A stretch of DNA of 11,151 nt from Lachnospiraceae bacterium (GCA_016291475.1 JAEEXJ010000101.1:1-11151); one strand, 5' to 3'; positions 1-8,663 are shown, counted from the stretch's first letter. Notes: generated from the sequence alone by a model not told the origin. Made by a program: numbers and translations.

Positions 1-116
1 GATGTAATATCGTTACCGAGTACAAGATCAAGTTCAGCCATGATAAGATCCCCGGCCTTAACCGATTCAAGTCCGGCTGCTTTTGCCAGGATCTTTTGAG
101 TCATTGTCATTCCCAT
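1..116 (-). CDS. leuC: 3-isopropylmalate dehydratase large subunit, N-terminal fragment (LeuC)
   Basis: Only the first 38 codons lie in the window; the gene continues past position 1. The translation begins [15 protein letters not shown] and continues through a segment containing VKAGDLI and DLVLGNDIT, which is the characteristic N-terminus of the LeuC/homoaconitase family. LeuC with LeuD forms the iron-sulfur isomerase that converts 2-isopropylmalate to 3-isopropylmalate in leucine synthesis. The cluster-binding cysteines lie further on and cannot be seen. The ATG at 114-116 is preceded by AAGAGGA about 8 nt upstream, which supports this start over the internal ATGs at codons 3 and 5. The gene has its own promoter (168-196) and lies downstream of the ilv genes, which fits a branched-chain amino acid cluster. 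A related citramalate isomerase or homoaconitase cannot be excluded from 38 residues, but the context favours LeuC. Confidence 0.85.
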   Translation of the reverse strand, partial: MGMTMTQKILAKAAGLESVKAGDLIMAELDLVLGNDIT

Positions 117-167
117 CTTAAAATCCTCTTTCTTATAACTTATAATTTGCTCACCATAAGCCATATG

Positions 168-196
168 ATTATACCATCTTTTCGCTTATTTATCAG
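168..196 (-). promoter_or_regulatory. Promoter for leuC with extended -10
   Basis: On the minus strand a perfect TATAAT (168-173) is preceded by TGG, giving the extended -10 TGGTATAAT. CTGATA (191-196, 4 of 6 matches to TTGACA) lies 17 nt upstream. The predicted start is near 161, giving a leader of about 45 nt before the leuC ATG. That leader is too short for a T-box or leader-peptide attenuator. The promoter lies just downstream of a terminator (218-253), so leuC appears to be a separate transcription unit from the peptidase gene. Confidence 0.65.
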
Positions 197-217
197 CATT
201 TATACAAGATTTTGAAT

Positions 218-253
218 AAAAAATCGGCCCCGTTTTGATATTAACGGAGCCGA
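218..253 (-). terminator. Rho-independent terminator after the M13 peptidase gene
   Basis: An 11-bp stem (224-234 with 243-253) encloses an 8-nt loop, and six U residues (218-223) follow in the minus-strand transcript. The single non-Watson-Crick position (229/248) is a G-U wobble in minus-strand RNA but a C-A mismatch in plus-strand RNA, so the hairpin is built for the minus-strand transcript. It starts 27 nt after the peptidase stop codon. Confidence 0.88.
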
Positions 254-279
254 GGAAAATATATGATATTTGTGGCAGA

Positions 280-2271
280 TCAGAATATTCTCAATCGCTG
301 ATCTTCAGGGACGAAATAAGGACTTGATTCATCTATGTCGTAGGTCTCATAGAATTCGTCGAATTGAGCGAGAATGCAGTTTATTCGGGGTTTTGAAGTA
401 AGGTGTGCTTCATTTAGATAATTCTCAAAATCATCTTCCGTATAATATGCTGCATTTTTTCTGGCATAAGTCCTGAAAAACAAATCGTAGTCCACATTTT
501 CTCTCTCAGCTAAAATCGCAAGACATGTTTCCATTGCAATCAGGTCTGCGACAGTTTCATTCACTTTAACATCCCCCGGAATGGGCATATCATATTCACA
601 ATTTATTTTACTCAGATAATCTGAAACAGCTTGCAAACTTGAATCGTAAAATTCTTTCTCTGTATCATTTAGTTCAAGTTCATGATAACCTTCCCAATTA
701 TATACAATTCCATTTCTATCAATAGAATGACCTATTTCATGAGCAATGGTAACTCCAAGAAATGCAAGTCTTTCCTCGTATGATTCAGCATCAATAAACA
801 TAGGATCACAGATATATGCAGGGTATACAATAAAGGAATTCCACTGACCATTATAAACAGCGTTTACAGTATTGATTGAATTACCAAAAGGAGCTCTGGA
901 ACTGTCCTCATAATATACCTGTTCTTTGCATGAAATATAATACAAAGCTTTAATCTCAATCACATCAAGAATAGTATTTCCTGTAAAGACAAAATCTCCC
1001 AGCAAATATTTATGCCCGTTTTCTCCGATATACTGAGTCATTCTGGACATTTTTTGCTTAACTGCTTCTTTTGATTCATCAGTCAGCCACTCACAATCGG
1101 ACACTATAGCAATCTCAGCTTTTTTAACATCCAGTATTAATGAATTGATATCTTTAATCACTTCATCATTGCAGTATCGTTTCATATACTCCTTGGCCAT
1201 TACATCCGGAGCATACATAAGTATTAATTTTATGTAATTATTTTCAAAAGATGGTATTTCATATCCGAGATATTTATCATAACCGGAATATGGCAAAAGG
1301 CAAAATGAGGAAAAAATCAAACAGTCCTTAAGAGCGTTCAAATTTTCAGGAACATAAACAGTATTAATAAACTCGGGAAAAGACTCCTCAGCATAAAAAT
1401 AATATTGATTTTCAAGATTAGTTTGGCCCTGGATTATATCAAACACAGGAAATTTAATTCCTGCTTCGTCTAATTTTTCATTATTCCAATAATCATAATA
1501 GCCATCAGATTCTTCATAATATGAATCAATAAAGGCACTGATTTTAAGGCAATTATCAAAAATCTCGTTTACCCTTTCTTCTGAATAACCCAATTCCTTG
1601 AAACAATCAAGGTAAAATTCAGCTTTTTCATTATTAGAATCATTCAAAAGATCCGTAAATTCATTTACAAGCGAAGACATCCTATCAGGCATGAAGAATA
1701 ATCTATTTCTCCCATATTCATCAGGCCGAACACTAAACAAAAATACCATTTCATTATTCGCATATAATTCAGAGGAATATAAAGCAATCAGATCCGACAT
1801 ATCGGAAACGTTCTCAATTCGCTGAAGATAAAGCTTAATATCTTCCATTCTTTGTGGTGCATCAGAAGTATCACACAACTCATTATAAAGTGATATTGCT
1901 TTATATAGTCCGCTTTCTTCATCAAGCGATGATAAATCTGTTGTCTCAACGATGTCCCTCATGCGTTCAACATACAAATCATACATTTCACCATCGATAA
2001 AGACAGTCTTGTCACCGCCTTCATACTGACTGCGCCATTCCCCATTTACAAACTCATCAAAATCATAAATAGGCTTACCGTTGTCATCGATCTTACCTGA
2101 GAATTCCACATCAGAAACTGCTTCTTCCGAATCGGGAGAAGGCTGTATTTCAGTATCGTTTACGTCAGGCTGATCATTACTCGGAGAACATCCGATAAGA
2201 CAAAAAACTAAAATAATAGATAAAAACAGAGAAAAGTACCTTTTGTAACAACGAACCATTTTGTTTTTCAT
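280..2271 (-). CDS. M13-family (neprilysin/PepO-like) zinc metallopeptidase lipoprotein
   Basis: The 663-residue protein has the layout of a secreted M13 peptidase. Residues 1-27 form a basic, hydrophobic signal peptide ending in lipobox LIGC, so Cys28 is probably lipidated and the protein anchored outside the membrane. An acidic linker of about 30 residues follows. The zinc site is complete: HEIGH at 511-515, and NETVAD at 571-576 supplying the third ligand Glu572 and the family's Asp576. Asn470-Ala471 (VNAVYN) matches the substrate-anchoring Asn-Ala of neprilysin. His623 and Arg629 have the same spacing as neprilysin His711 and Arg717. Length is normal for the family; the chain ends in RIF where many members end in Trp. 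The ATG follows AGGGG with 7 nt spacing. The gene is clearly AT-richer than its neighbours and lies between two terminators. The substrate is unknown; peptide scavenging or signal-peptide turnover are guesses. Confidence 0.9.
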   Translation of the reverse strand: MKNKMVRCYKRYFSLFLSIILVFCLIGCSPSNDQPDVNDTEIQPSPDSEEAVSDVEFSGKIDDNGKPIYDFDEFVNGEWRSQYEGGDKTVFIDGEMYDLYVERMRDIVETTDLSSLDEESGLYKAISLYNELCDTSDAPQRMEDIKLYLQRIENVSDMSDLIALYSSELYANNEMVFLFSVRPDEYGRNRLFFMPDRMSSLVNEFTDLLNDSNNEKAEFYLDCFKELGYSEERVNEIFDNCLKISAFIDSYYEESDGYYDYWNNEKLDEAGIKFPVFDIIQGQTNLENQYYFYAEESFPEFINTVYVPENLNALKDCLIFSSFCLLPYSGYDKYLGYEIPSFENNYIKLILMYAPDVMAKEYMKRYCNDEVIKDINSLILDVKKAEIAIVSDCEWLTDESKEAVKQKMSRMTQYIGENGHKYLLGDFVFTGNTILDVIEIKALYYISCKEQVYYEDSSRAPFGNSINTVNAVYNGQWNSFIVYPAYICDPMFIDAESYEERLAFLGVTIAHEIGHSIDRNGIVYNWEGYHELELNDTEKEFYDSSLQAVSDYLSKINCEYDMPIPGDVKVNETVADLIAMETCLAILAERENVDYDLFFRTYARKNAAYYTEDDFENYLNEAHLTSKPRINCILAQFDEFYETYDIDESSPYFVPEDQRLRIF

Positions 2272-2286
2272 GAAAATACCCCTAAC

Positions 2287-2331
2287 AAAAAATGCCCCCG
2301 CACTTTGATTATATCAAAATGCGAAGGCATT
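2287..2331 (-). terminator. Terminator at the end of the metH-ilv operon
   Basis: Arms 2291-2309 and 2313-2331 form a 19-bp hairpin with a 3-nt loop in minus-strand RNA, followed by a run of six Us that begins in the last two stem positions. The three positions that do not pair in DNA (2297/2325, 2298/2324, 2303/2319) are all G-U wobbles on the minus strand, which fixes the orientation. It begins 16 nt after the ilvC stop and ends only about 16 nt before the peptidase ATG, so the peptidase depends on read-through or on a promoter inside the hairpin. Confidence 0.88.
2308..2316 (-). promoter_or_regulatory. Candidate extended -10 inside the ilvC terminator
   Basis: The hairpin loop and its flanks read TGATATAAT on the minus strand, a perfect extended -10 (TG-N-TATAAT). 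No good -35 lies 16-18 nt upstream; TTGAAA (2339-2344) is too far away. A start near 2301 would give a leader of about 30 nt for the M13 peptidase and would leave only half of the terminator hairpin in that RNA. AT-rich sequence can produce such a match by chance. Confidence 0.35.
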
Positions 2332-2347
2332 ATATATATTTCAAAAA

Positions 2348-3397
<1,050 letters not shown>

Positions 3398-3415
3398 TTA
3401 TATTCATTAACTGCA

Positions 3416-3916
3416 TTAAGGCAGATAAGTGACGTTTTCACTTCCTCTTGAAAGACCTGCGATACCTGTTCTTGCGACTTCAAGGATCTCGTGTCCGTCA
3501 AGGAGTCCGATAAAAGCATCGATCTTGGACTGGTTACCTGTGATCTCAATGATCACCGAATCGGTTCCCACATCAATGATGTTTCCTCTGAATATCCCGG
3601 CAAGAGAAACCATATCTTCTCTCTCGGATGCGGCGCATCTGACCTTGATAAGGCAAAGCTCCCTGTGTACCGAAGAATCGAAGGGAAGTTCCTTCACATC
3701 CCTGACATCCTCAAGCTTTGCAACCTGCTTTTCGATCTGCTCGATGATCTCCTCATCTCCGCAAGTTACGATGGTGATCCTTGAATACTTGGGATCTGCA
3801 GTGACTCCCGCAGTAATGCTCTCGATATTATATCCTCTTCGTGAAAAGAGACCGGATATTCTGCTGAGTACACCTGAATTGTTATCAGCAAGAAGCTGAA
3901 GAACCATTTTCTGCAT
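3416..3916 (-). CDS. ilvN: Acetolactate synthase regulatory small subunit, second copy
   Basis: This 166-residue protein belongs to the IlvN/IlvH family that binds and activates the acetohydroxyacid synthase catalytic subunit and gives it feedback inhibition. Residues 1-75 form an N-terminal ACT domain with GVLSRISGLFSRR followed by NIES. Gly15, Ser18 and Asn30 occupy positions known from E. coli IlvH to matter for valine binding. The C-terminal domain begins near RELCLIKV and includes EVARTG near the end. The protein is clearly homologous to the product of the preceding gene but strongly diverged from it, so this is an old duplication rather than a recent copy. The ATG is preceded by AGGTG with 8 nt spacing; an ATG three codons further in is less well placed. 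It lies 93 nt after the first small-subunit gene, and that gap carries a candidate promoter, so this gene and ilvC may have separate expression. Confidence 0.94.
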   Translation of the reverse strand: MQKMVLQLLADNNSGVLSRISGLFSRRGYNIESITAGVTADPKYSRITIVTCGDEEIIEQIEKQVAKLEDVRDVKELPFDSSVHRELCLIKVRCAASEREDMVSLAGIFRGNIIDVGTDSVIIEITGNQSKIDAFIGLLDGHEILEVARTGIAGLSRGSENVTYLP

Positions 3917-3957
3917 AAATATTCACCTATCAATATAGTAAAACCGTAACTTTAAAT

Positions 3958-3986
3958 ACTTTACCGCTTTACTACGCTAATGTCAA
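3958..3986 (-). promoter_or_regulatory. Candidate internal promoter for ilvN copy 2 and ilvC
   Basis: On the minus strand a perfect -35 TTGACA (3981-3986) is followed after exactly 17 nt by TAAAGT (3958-3963), which matches 4 of 6 bases of TATAAT. Transcription would start near 3951, about 35 nt before the second small-subunit ATG. No terminator separates it from the upstream gene, so it would add to read-through from the metH promoter rather than replace it. The weak -10 makes the call tentative. Confidence 0.5.
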
Positions 3987-4009
3987 CGTCCTTATGTAAC
4001 TATTTTTGC

Positions 4010-4504
4010 TTAATTCTGTTCATTTTCGGAGCACTTGGCCAGTGCAAGGGTTCCGGTACGTGCAACCTCAACAATGGATATTGAGCGGAACATCTCCAAA
4101 AGCAGTTTTATTTTCTCGGGAGATGCACAGATCTGGATCATCATATAGTGAAGACTCATGTCCACGATCTCGGCTTTCATAACTTCGCAGATCTCCATGA
4201 TCTCAGCGCGGTTATTCTTGTTATACTTGATCTTCATAAGCATGAGCTCACGGGATACGCACTGCATCTCGGAGAAGGTCTTAACCTTGATGACATCGAG
4301 CTTTTTATTCAGCTGTTTTTCGATCTGTTCAAGAGTTCTTTCATCACCGCTTGATACAATAGTCATGGAAGATACGGTAGGATCGTCGGTCTCACCAACC
4401 GCAAGTGAATCAATGTTGAAATTTCTGCGCGAAAAGAGTCCGCTGACTTTGGAAAGCACACCGGCTCTGTTTTCTACATTTACGGAATAGATTCTTTTAT
4501 TCAT
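4010..4504 (-). CDS. ilvN: Acetolactate synthase regulatory small subunit, first copy
   Basis: This 164-residue IlvN/IlvH-family protein directly follows the catalytic gene, with 15 nt between the ilvB stop and this ATG and an AGGTGG ribosome binding site about 7 nt upstream. The N-terminal ACT domain contains GVLSKVSGLFSRR and NIDS; Gly15, Ser18 and Asn30 are at the same positions as in the second copy. The C-terminal half contains RELMLMKIK and EVARTGTLAL. As the immediate partner of ilvB it is the more obvious cognate regulatory subunit. The two copies share the GLFSRR, DP, TIV, GDE and EQIEKQ blocks but differ through most of the C-terminal half and at several effector-pocket neighbours, such as NF versus GY before NI(D/E)S. 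They may therefore bind different amino acids; that is inference. Confidence 0.95.
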   Translation of the reverse strand: MNKRIYSVNVENRAGVLSKVSGLFSRRNFNIDSLAVGETDDPTVSSMTIVSSGDERTLEQIEKQLNKKLDVIKVKTFSEMQCVSRELMLMKIKYNKNNRAEIMEICEVMKAEIVDMSLHYMMIQICASPEKIKLLLEMFRSISIVEVARTGTLALAKCSENEQN

Positions 4505-4519
4505 ATTCTGCCACCTACT

Positions 4520-6145
4520 TTATTCAGGCTTAACCACATCTTTGGGATCGACAATGCATTCGAGAAGTACATTCTTCTTGTCATTCAAAAACTTCTTGAT
4601 AGTTGCTTTTGAATCTTTCATGTTATCGAGTCTTAAATAATCGAATCCGTATGCTGCGGCTATATGCTCAAGATCAGGATCTCCGTCAAGCTTAACCATT
4701 GAGTAATCATCATTGTAAGTATAATGCTGATACTCTCTTACCATTCCCAGATATCCGTTCCTGAGAACAACGATCTTAGCCTGTACATTATGCTGTACGA
4801 AAGTAGCAAGTTCGCACATGGACATCTGGAAGCCTCCGTCTCCGCATACCGCAACGGTCTGTCTCTTGGGAGCTGCGATCTTGGCACCGAGAGCTGCGGG
4901 AATTGCATATCCCATGGTTCCCATACCGCCGCTGGTAAGCATTCTTCCTTTTCCGATAACTATATTTGCACAGGACCAGATCTGGTTCTGTCCTACATCA
5001 GCTACATAAATGCTTCCGTCGATCATATCGGTAGTGAGCTGCTTTACAAACTCTGCAGGATCAACATACTTTGAGGAAGGCTTTCTGTTAGGCTTAAATG
5101 CTTTTCTTGCCGCAGTGAGTTCCTTAACCCAGACGGAGTAGTCGGCATCAGTTTCCGATGCGGTAAGTTCTTCTAGTATAGCCTCCGCGTCGCCGACAAG
5201 AGGAATGGTAGAATATGCATTCTTTCCGATCTCTGCGGGATCGACATCCATATGGATGAGAGTCTTGTTACCGTTACTGATGAGCTCAGGTCTGTTAACT
5301 GCTCTGTCCGCCACACGTGCTCCGATCATAATGATGACATCGGCATCGTTCATAGCCTTGTTGGCATAGGGTTTTCCGTTATTTCCCACCATTCCGAAAT
5401 AGAGAGGGTGAGCTGTGGGAAGAACTCCGATACCCATCATGGTTGAAACAACGGGAATACCTTTCTTCTCGGCAAATTTCCTAAGCTCGTCATCGGCATT
5501 AGCAAGGAAGACACCGCCGCCTGCACATATAATGGGCTTCTTGGCATTCTCAAGTTCCCGGATGACTTTCTTTATCTGCTGACCGTTTCCTTTGAAGGTA
5601 GGTTTATAAGTTCTGAGATTAACCTCTTCGGGATATCGGAAATTTTTAAGAGGCTGATTCTGAATATCAATGGGAATATCGATAAGTACGGGACCTTTTC
5701 TACCGGTAGAAGCTATATAAAAAGCTTCCCTCATTATTCGAGGAAGATCGTTTGCATCCTTAACAAGATAAGAATATTTTACAAAAGACTCCACAGCACC
5801 TGTTATGTCTGCTTCCTGGAAAACATCGGAACCGAGAAGTTCGGAATTAACCTGTCCGGTGATTATGATCATGGGTATCGAATCAGCAAAAGCAGTAGCT
5901 ATACCGGTGATCACATTGGTAGCACCCGGGCCGCTGGTCACTGCACATACTCCGGGCTTTCCGGAGATTCTTGCTTCACCGCTTGCCATATGGGCAGCAT
6001 TCTGCTCGGTTCTGACAAGGATTGTTCTGATATCGGACTGAAGGATGCTGTTATAAAAAGGACATATCGCAACACCCGGGTATCCGTAAACATTTTTTAC
6101 ACCTTCTATTTCAAGACATTTAACTATCGCATCTGCACCTATCAT
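4520..6145 (-). CDS. ilvB: Acetolactate (acetohydroxyacid) synthase catalytic subunit
   Basis: This thiamine-diphosphate enzyme condenses pyruvate with pyruvate or 2-oxobutyrate, the first shared step of branched-chain amino acid synthesis. At 541 residues it is slightly short for the family. Features in order: the N-terminal TPP pyrimidine-binding domain with catalytic Glu47 (RTEQNAAH), SGPGATN (71-77), VFQEAD (108-113), a central FAD-type domain (roughly 190-340), and the C-terminal pyrophosphate domain with GDGGF (435-439) and Asn463 in RNGYLGMV. Unusual positions are GYPGVAICPFY where GYPGG is typical, GEAR (56-59) where GYAR is typical, and Tyr472 (VREYQ) where well-studied synthases carry Trp. 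The start overlaps the metH stop as ATGA, with AGGAGG 9 nt upstream inside metH. Two adjacent small-subunit genes mark it as a biosynthetic, regulated synthase rather than a catabolic AlsS type. Confidence 0.94.
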   Translation of the reverse strand: MIGADAIVKCLEIEGVKNVYGYPGVAICPFYNSILQSDIRTILVRTEQNAAHMASGEARISGKPGVCAVTSGPGATNVITGIATAFADSIPMIIITGQVNSELLGSDVFQEADITGAVESFVKYSYLVKDANDLPRIMREAFYIASTGRKGPVLIDIPIDIQNQPLKNFRYPEEVNLRTYKPTFKGNGQQIKKVIRELENAKKPIICAGGGVFLANADDELRKFAEKKGIPVVSTMMGIGVLPTAHPLYFGMVGNNGKPYANKAMNDADVIIMIGARVADRAVNRPELISNGNKTLIHMDVDPAEIGKNAYSTIPLVGDAEAILEELTASETDADYSVWVKELTAARKAFKPNRKPSSKYVDPAEFVKQLTTDMIDGSIYVADVGQNQIWSCANIVIGKGRMLTSGGMGTMGYAIPAALGAKIAAPKRQTVAVCGDGGFQMSMCELATFVQHNVQAKIVVLRNGYLGMVREYQHYTYNDDYSMVKLDGDPDLEHIAAAYGFDYLRLDNMKDSKATIKKFLNDKKNVLLECIVDPKDVVKPE

Positions 6146-6160
6146 TGGGCATATCCTCCT
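6142..6160 (-). promoter_or_regulatory. ATGA overlap and in-gene ribosome binding site coupling metH to ilvB
   Basis: The ilvB start and metH stop share ATGA at 6142-6145. A consensus AGGAGG (6155-6160) lies within the Gly-Gly codons near the metH end, 9 nt before the ilvB ATG. This arrangement usually gives translational coupling and roughly matched production of both proteins. Confidence 0.85.
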
Positions 6161-8649
6161 AAAAGCTGTTTAGCCACTCGAACGGCATCCGCCGCATCAG
6201 TCGAATATCCGTCCGCTCCTATTTCACGGGCATACTCTTCCGTTACGCATGCACCGCCGACCATTACTTTGATATCAAGACCTTTTTCTTTAACAAGTTC
6301 GATGGTCTCTTTCATATGTATCATGGTAGTGGTCATAAGAGCCGAGAGGCATATGATCTTAGCATCCTTTGCCACGGCTTCATTAACAATATCTTCGGCT
6401 TTGATATCTTTACCCATATCGATAACTTTAAAGCCGTAATTGCCAAGCATCATGGCTACAAGATTTTTACCAATATCGTGAATATCCCCCTCAACCGTTG
6501 CTATAACAACGCTCGGAGCATCTTCACCCGCACTTGCCGCTGCCAGGAGCGGCTCGATCACGGCTATTGTAAGCTTCATACTTTCAGCCGAAGAAATAAG
6601 CTGAGGAAGGAAGTATTTTCCTTTGTCAAAATATACTCCCACCTGATTGATTGCAGGTATAAGTGCGTTATTCAGTATCTCCGAAGCTTGAATCCCCTGA
6701 TCCAAAGCTGCCTTGGCAGCCTGAGGAGCTGCACTTCTGTTGCCGCTTACAACAGCTTTATATACATCCTGCAGCTTTTCGGGAACATCAGCACCCGAAC
6801 CTGCGTCTGATGTTTTGACGGCTTTCTTTTCTATCGACTCACCGGATGATGCCGCACTTTTCAACAGTTCTTCTCTTGATTCTCTTTCCTCTTTGAGCCT
6901 TGCTGCCGTGTTTATGTATTCAAGGTCGCTGCCTTCTTTATTCAAAAGAAGATCCGTCGCCCTTGCTGCTGCCACAAGAAGATCCTGACCCGGATTAGAA
7001 ATGGCCATTGTAAGACCATTTGCTATGGCAAGAGTAAGAAATGCGGAATTAACATAACTTCTTTCCGGAAGTCCGAATGAAATATTAGACAATCCCGTGA
7101 TGGTCGCAAAACCGTTATCATGAGCATACCTGATGGTCTCAAGAGTCTTAACTCCCTGACTCTGATCAGCACCAACCGTCTGCACAAGACCGTCCACCAC
7201 GATGTTATCCTTGGATAGACCCAGCTCAACAGCGCGTTTATATATGATATCTATTATCTCTTTCTTTTCATCAAGATCCTTGGGAAGACCTTTTTCGGAA
7301 AGAGGTAAAAGAATGAATACGGCGCCGTACTTAGCTACAGTAGGTAAAAGTCTTTCAAACTTTGCGGGTTCAAGTGAAACGGAATTTACAAGTGCTCTTC
7401 CGGGATAATGTCTGAGAGCCGCTTCGAGGATTTCCGGAGAACTCGAATCAAGGCAAAGGGGAAGACTGGTTGCCTGAGTCACCTCATCGATAACTCTAAG
7501 CATCATTGCCATCTCATCAATTCCGCCCATGCCCACATTAATATCAAGAACACCGGCTCCCTTTTCTTCCTGCTCCGTAGCAAACTGAAGAACCCTGTCG
7601 GTGTTCCCTTCCCGAAGTTCGGCCTGAAGCGCTTTCTTTCCGGTAGGATTGATACGTTCACCGACAATGATGAACTTTCCGTCTAGTCCGAAAGAAAGAG
7701 TCTTTCTTTCACTTGAAAGATATCTGATACCGTCCTTACGATACTCCGTTCTTTTAACAGGTCCTCTTCCGAAGGCATTCACGATCGATTCGATATATCT
7801 GCTGTCGGTTCCGCAGCATCCTCCCAGGATCTGCGCACCGGCATCCACAAGAGCTGCCATTTCTTCGGCAAAAAGATCCGGTCCCATCTTATAAACAGTT
7901 TTATTATCTTCATCAAGTTCGGGAAGTCCCGCATTGGGCTTGGCGATTATGGGGATACGGGTATTTGCTGCCATATCCGCAACTATATTAACCATGTCCT
8001 TAGGTCCCGTCGAGCAATTGACGCCGATGGCGTCAGCACCGAGGCTTTCACACACAACTGCACCCGTGACCGCATCCGTACCGAAAAGTGTTCTTCCGGA
8101 AGCTTCAAATGTAAGTGTGACCATTACGGGAAGATCCGATACTTCCTTGGCTGCTATAAGTGCAGCTCTTGTCTCCGCAAGACTCATCATGGTCTCCACA
8201 ACAAGAAGATCGCAGCCGTGCTTTTCAAGAAGCATGATCTGATCTTTATAAACATCAATAAGGTCTTCAAGATCCATGTTTCCGATGGGCTTAAGCTGAC
8301 GCCCGGTCATGGTGATATCACCGGCCACAAGAACCCTTCTGTCCTTGCATTCATCGGCAGCCTGTCTGGATATATTGCAAAGTGTTTTTATAAGTTCATC
8401 TGCTTTATCTTTTAATCCGTACTCATCCAGCTTAACGGAATTGGCAGTAAAAGTAGGCGCATATAAAATATCGGTACCTGCCTGAACATAGCTCCTCTGA
8501 AGATCAAGCATCACATCCGAATGCTCACATATCCATTTCTCGGGGCATACGCCTGAAGGCATACCTGCCTTGGCGAGATTCGTTCCGCACGCACCGTCCA
8601 AATATATAATTCTGTCTTTGGTAAACTCTCTGAATTCGGCTTTATTCAT
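6142..8649 (-). CDS. metH: Corrinoid-dependent methionine synthase without activation domain
   Basis: MetH moves a methyl group from methyltetrahydrofolate through a corrinoid to homocysteine, making methionine. The 835 residues show all modules in order. The homocysteine-binding barrel (about 1-295) has zinc cysteines Cys212 (GVNCSTGP) and Cys278-Cys279 (GGCCGT). The pterin-binding barrel (about 320-575) includes VGERINPTG and SNISFGLPERSY. A Ser/Glu/Lys-rich linker (about 585-622) leads to the corrinoid cap domain (about 625-705) and the B12-binding domain (about 712-835), with DIHDIG at 722-727 where His724 is the lower cobalt ligand. The AdoMet reactivation domain of E. coli MetH is absent, as in Thermotoga-type and many clostridial enzymes, so a separate activase is expected elsewhere. 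The ATG has only a weak GATGAG-like ribosome binding site. It is the first gene of the transcription unit with ilvB. No SAM or cobalamin riboswitch fits in the short leader. Confidence 0.94.
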   Translation of the reverse strand: MNKAEFREFTKDRIIYLDGACGTNLAKAGMPSGVCPEKWICEHSDVMLDLQRSYVQAGTDILYAPTFTANSVKLDEYGLKDKADELIKTLCNISRQAADECKDRRVLVAGDITMTGRQLKPIGNMDLEDLIDVYKDQIMLLEKHGCDLLVVETMMSLAETRAALIAAKEVSDLPVMVTLTFEASGRTLFGTDAVTGAVVCESLGADAIGVNCSTGPKDMVNIVADMAANTRIPIIAKPNAGLPELDEDNKTVYKMGPDLFAEEMAALVDAGAQILGGCCGTDSRYIESIVNAFGRGPVKRTEYRKDGIRYLSSERKTLSFGLDGKFIIVGERINPTGKKALQAELREGNTDRVLQFATEQEEKGAGVLDINVGMGGIDEMAMMLRVIDEVTQATSLPLCLDSSSPEILEAALRHYPGRALVNSVSLEPAKFERLLPTVAKYGAVFILLPLSEKGLPKDLDEKKEIIDIIYKRAVELGLSKDNIVVDGLVQTVGADQSQGVKTLETIRYAHDNGFATITGLSNISFGLPERSYVNSAFLTLAIANGLTMAISNPGQDLLVAAARATDLLLNKEGSDLEYINTAARLKEERESREELLKSAASSGESIEKKAVKTSDAGSGADVPEKLQDVYKAVVSGNRSAAPQAAKAALDQGIQASEILNNALIPAINQVGVYFDKGKYFLPQLISSAESMKLTIAVIEPLLAAASAGEDAPSVVIATVEGDIHDIGKNLVAMMLGNYGFKVIDMGKDIKAEDIVNEAVAKDAKIICLSALMTTTMIHMKETIELVKEKGLDIKVMVGGACVTEEYAREIGADGYSTDAADAVRVAKQLLGGYAQ

Positions 8650-8663
8650 GTAAAAAACTCATC

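Noticed and set aside
117..217. A T-box or leader peptide attenuator ahead of leuC
   Set aside because: The leader from the predicted start is about 45 nt, with no T-box motif and no run of Leu codons in a small open frame.
3429..3899. A 156-codon open frame on the plus strand opposite the second small-subunit gene
   Set aside because: It mirrors ilvN codon periodicity, has no convincing ribosome binding site, and its translation is low-complexity Ser/Ile/Leu-rich with no recognisable family.
5990..6439. A 149-codon plus-strand open frame across the ilvB/metH junction
   Set aside because: It is antisense to two confidently identified genes and resembles no known protein.
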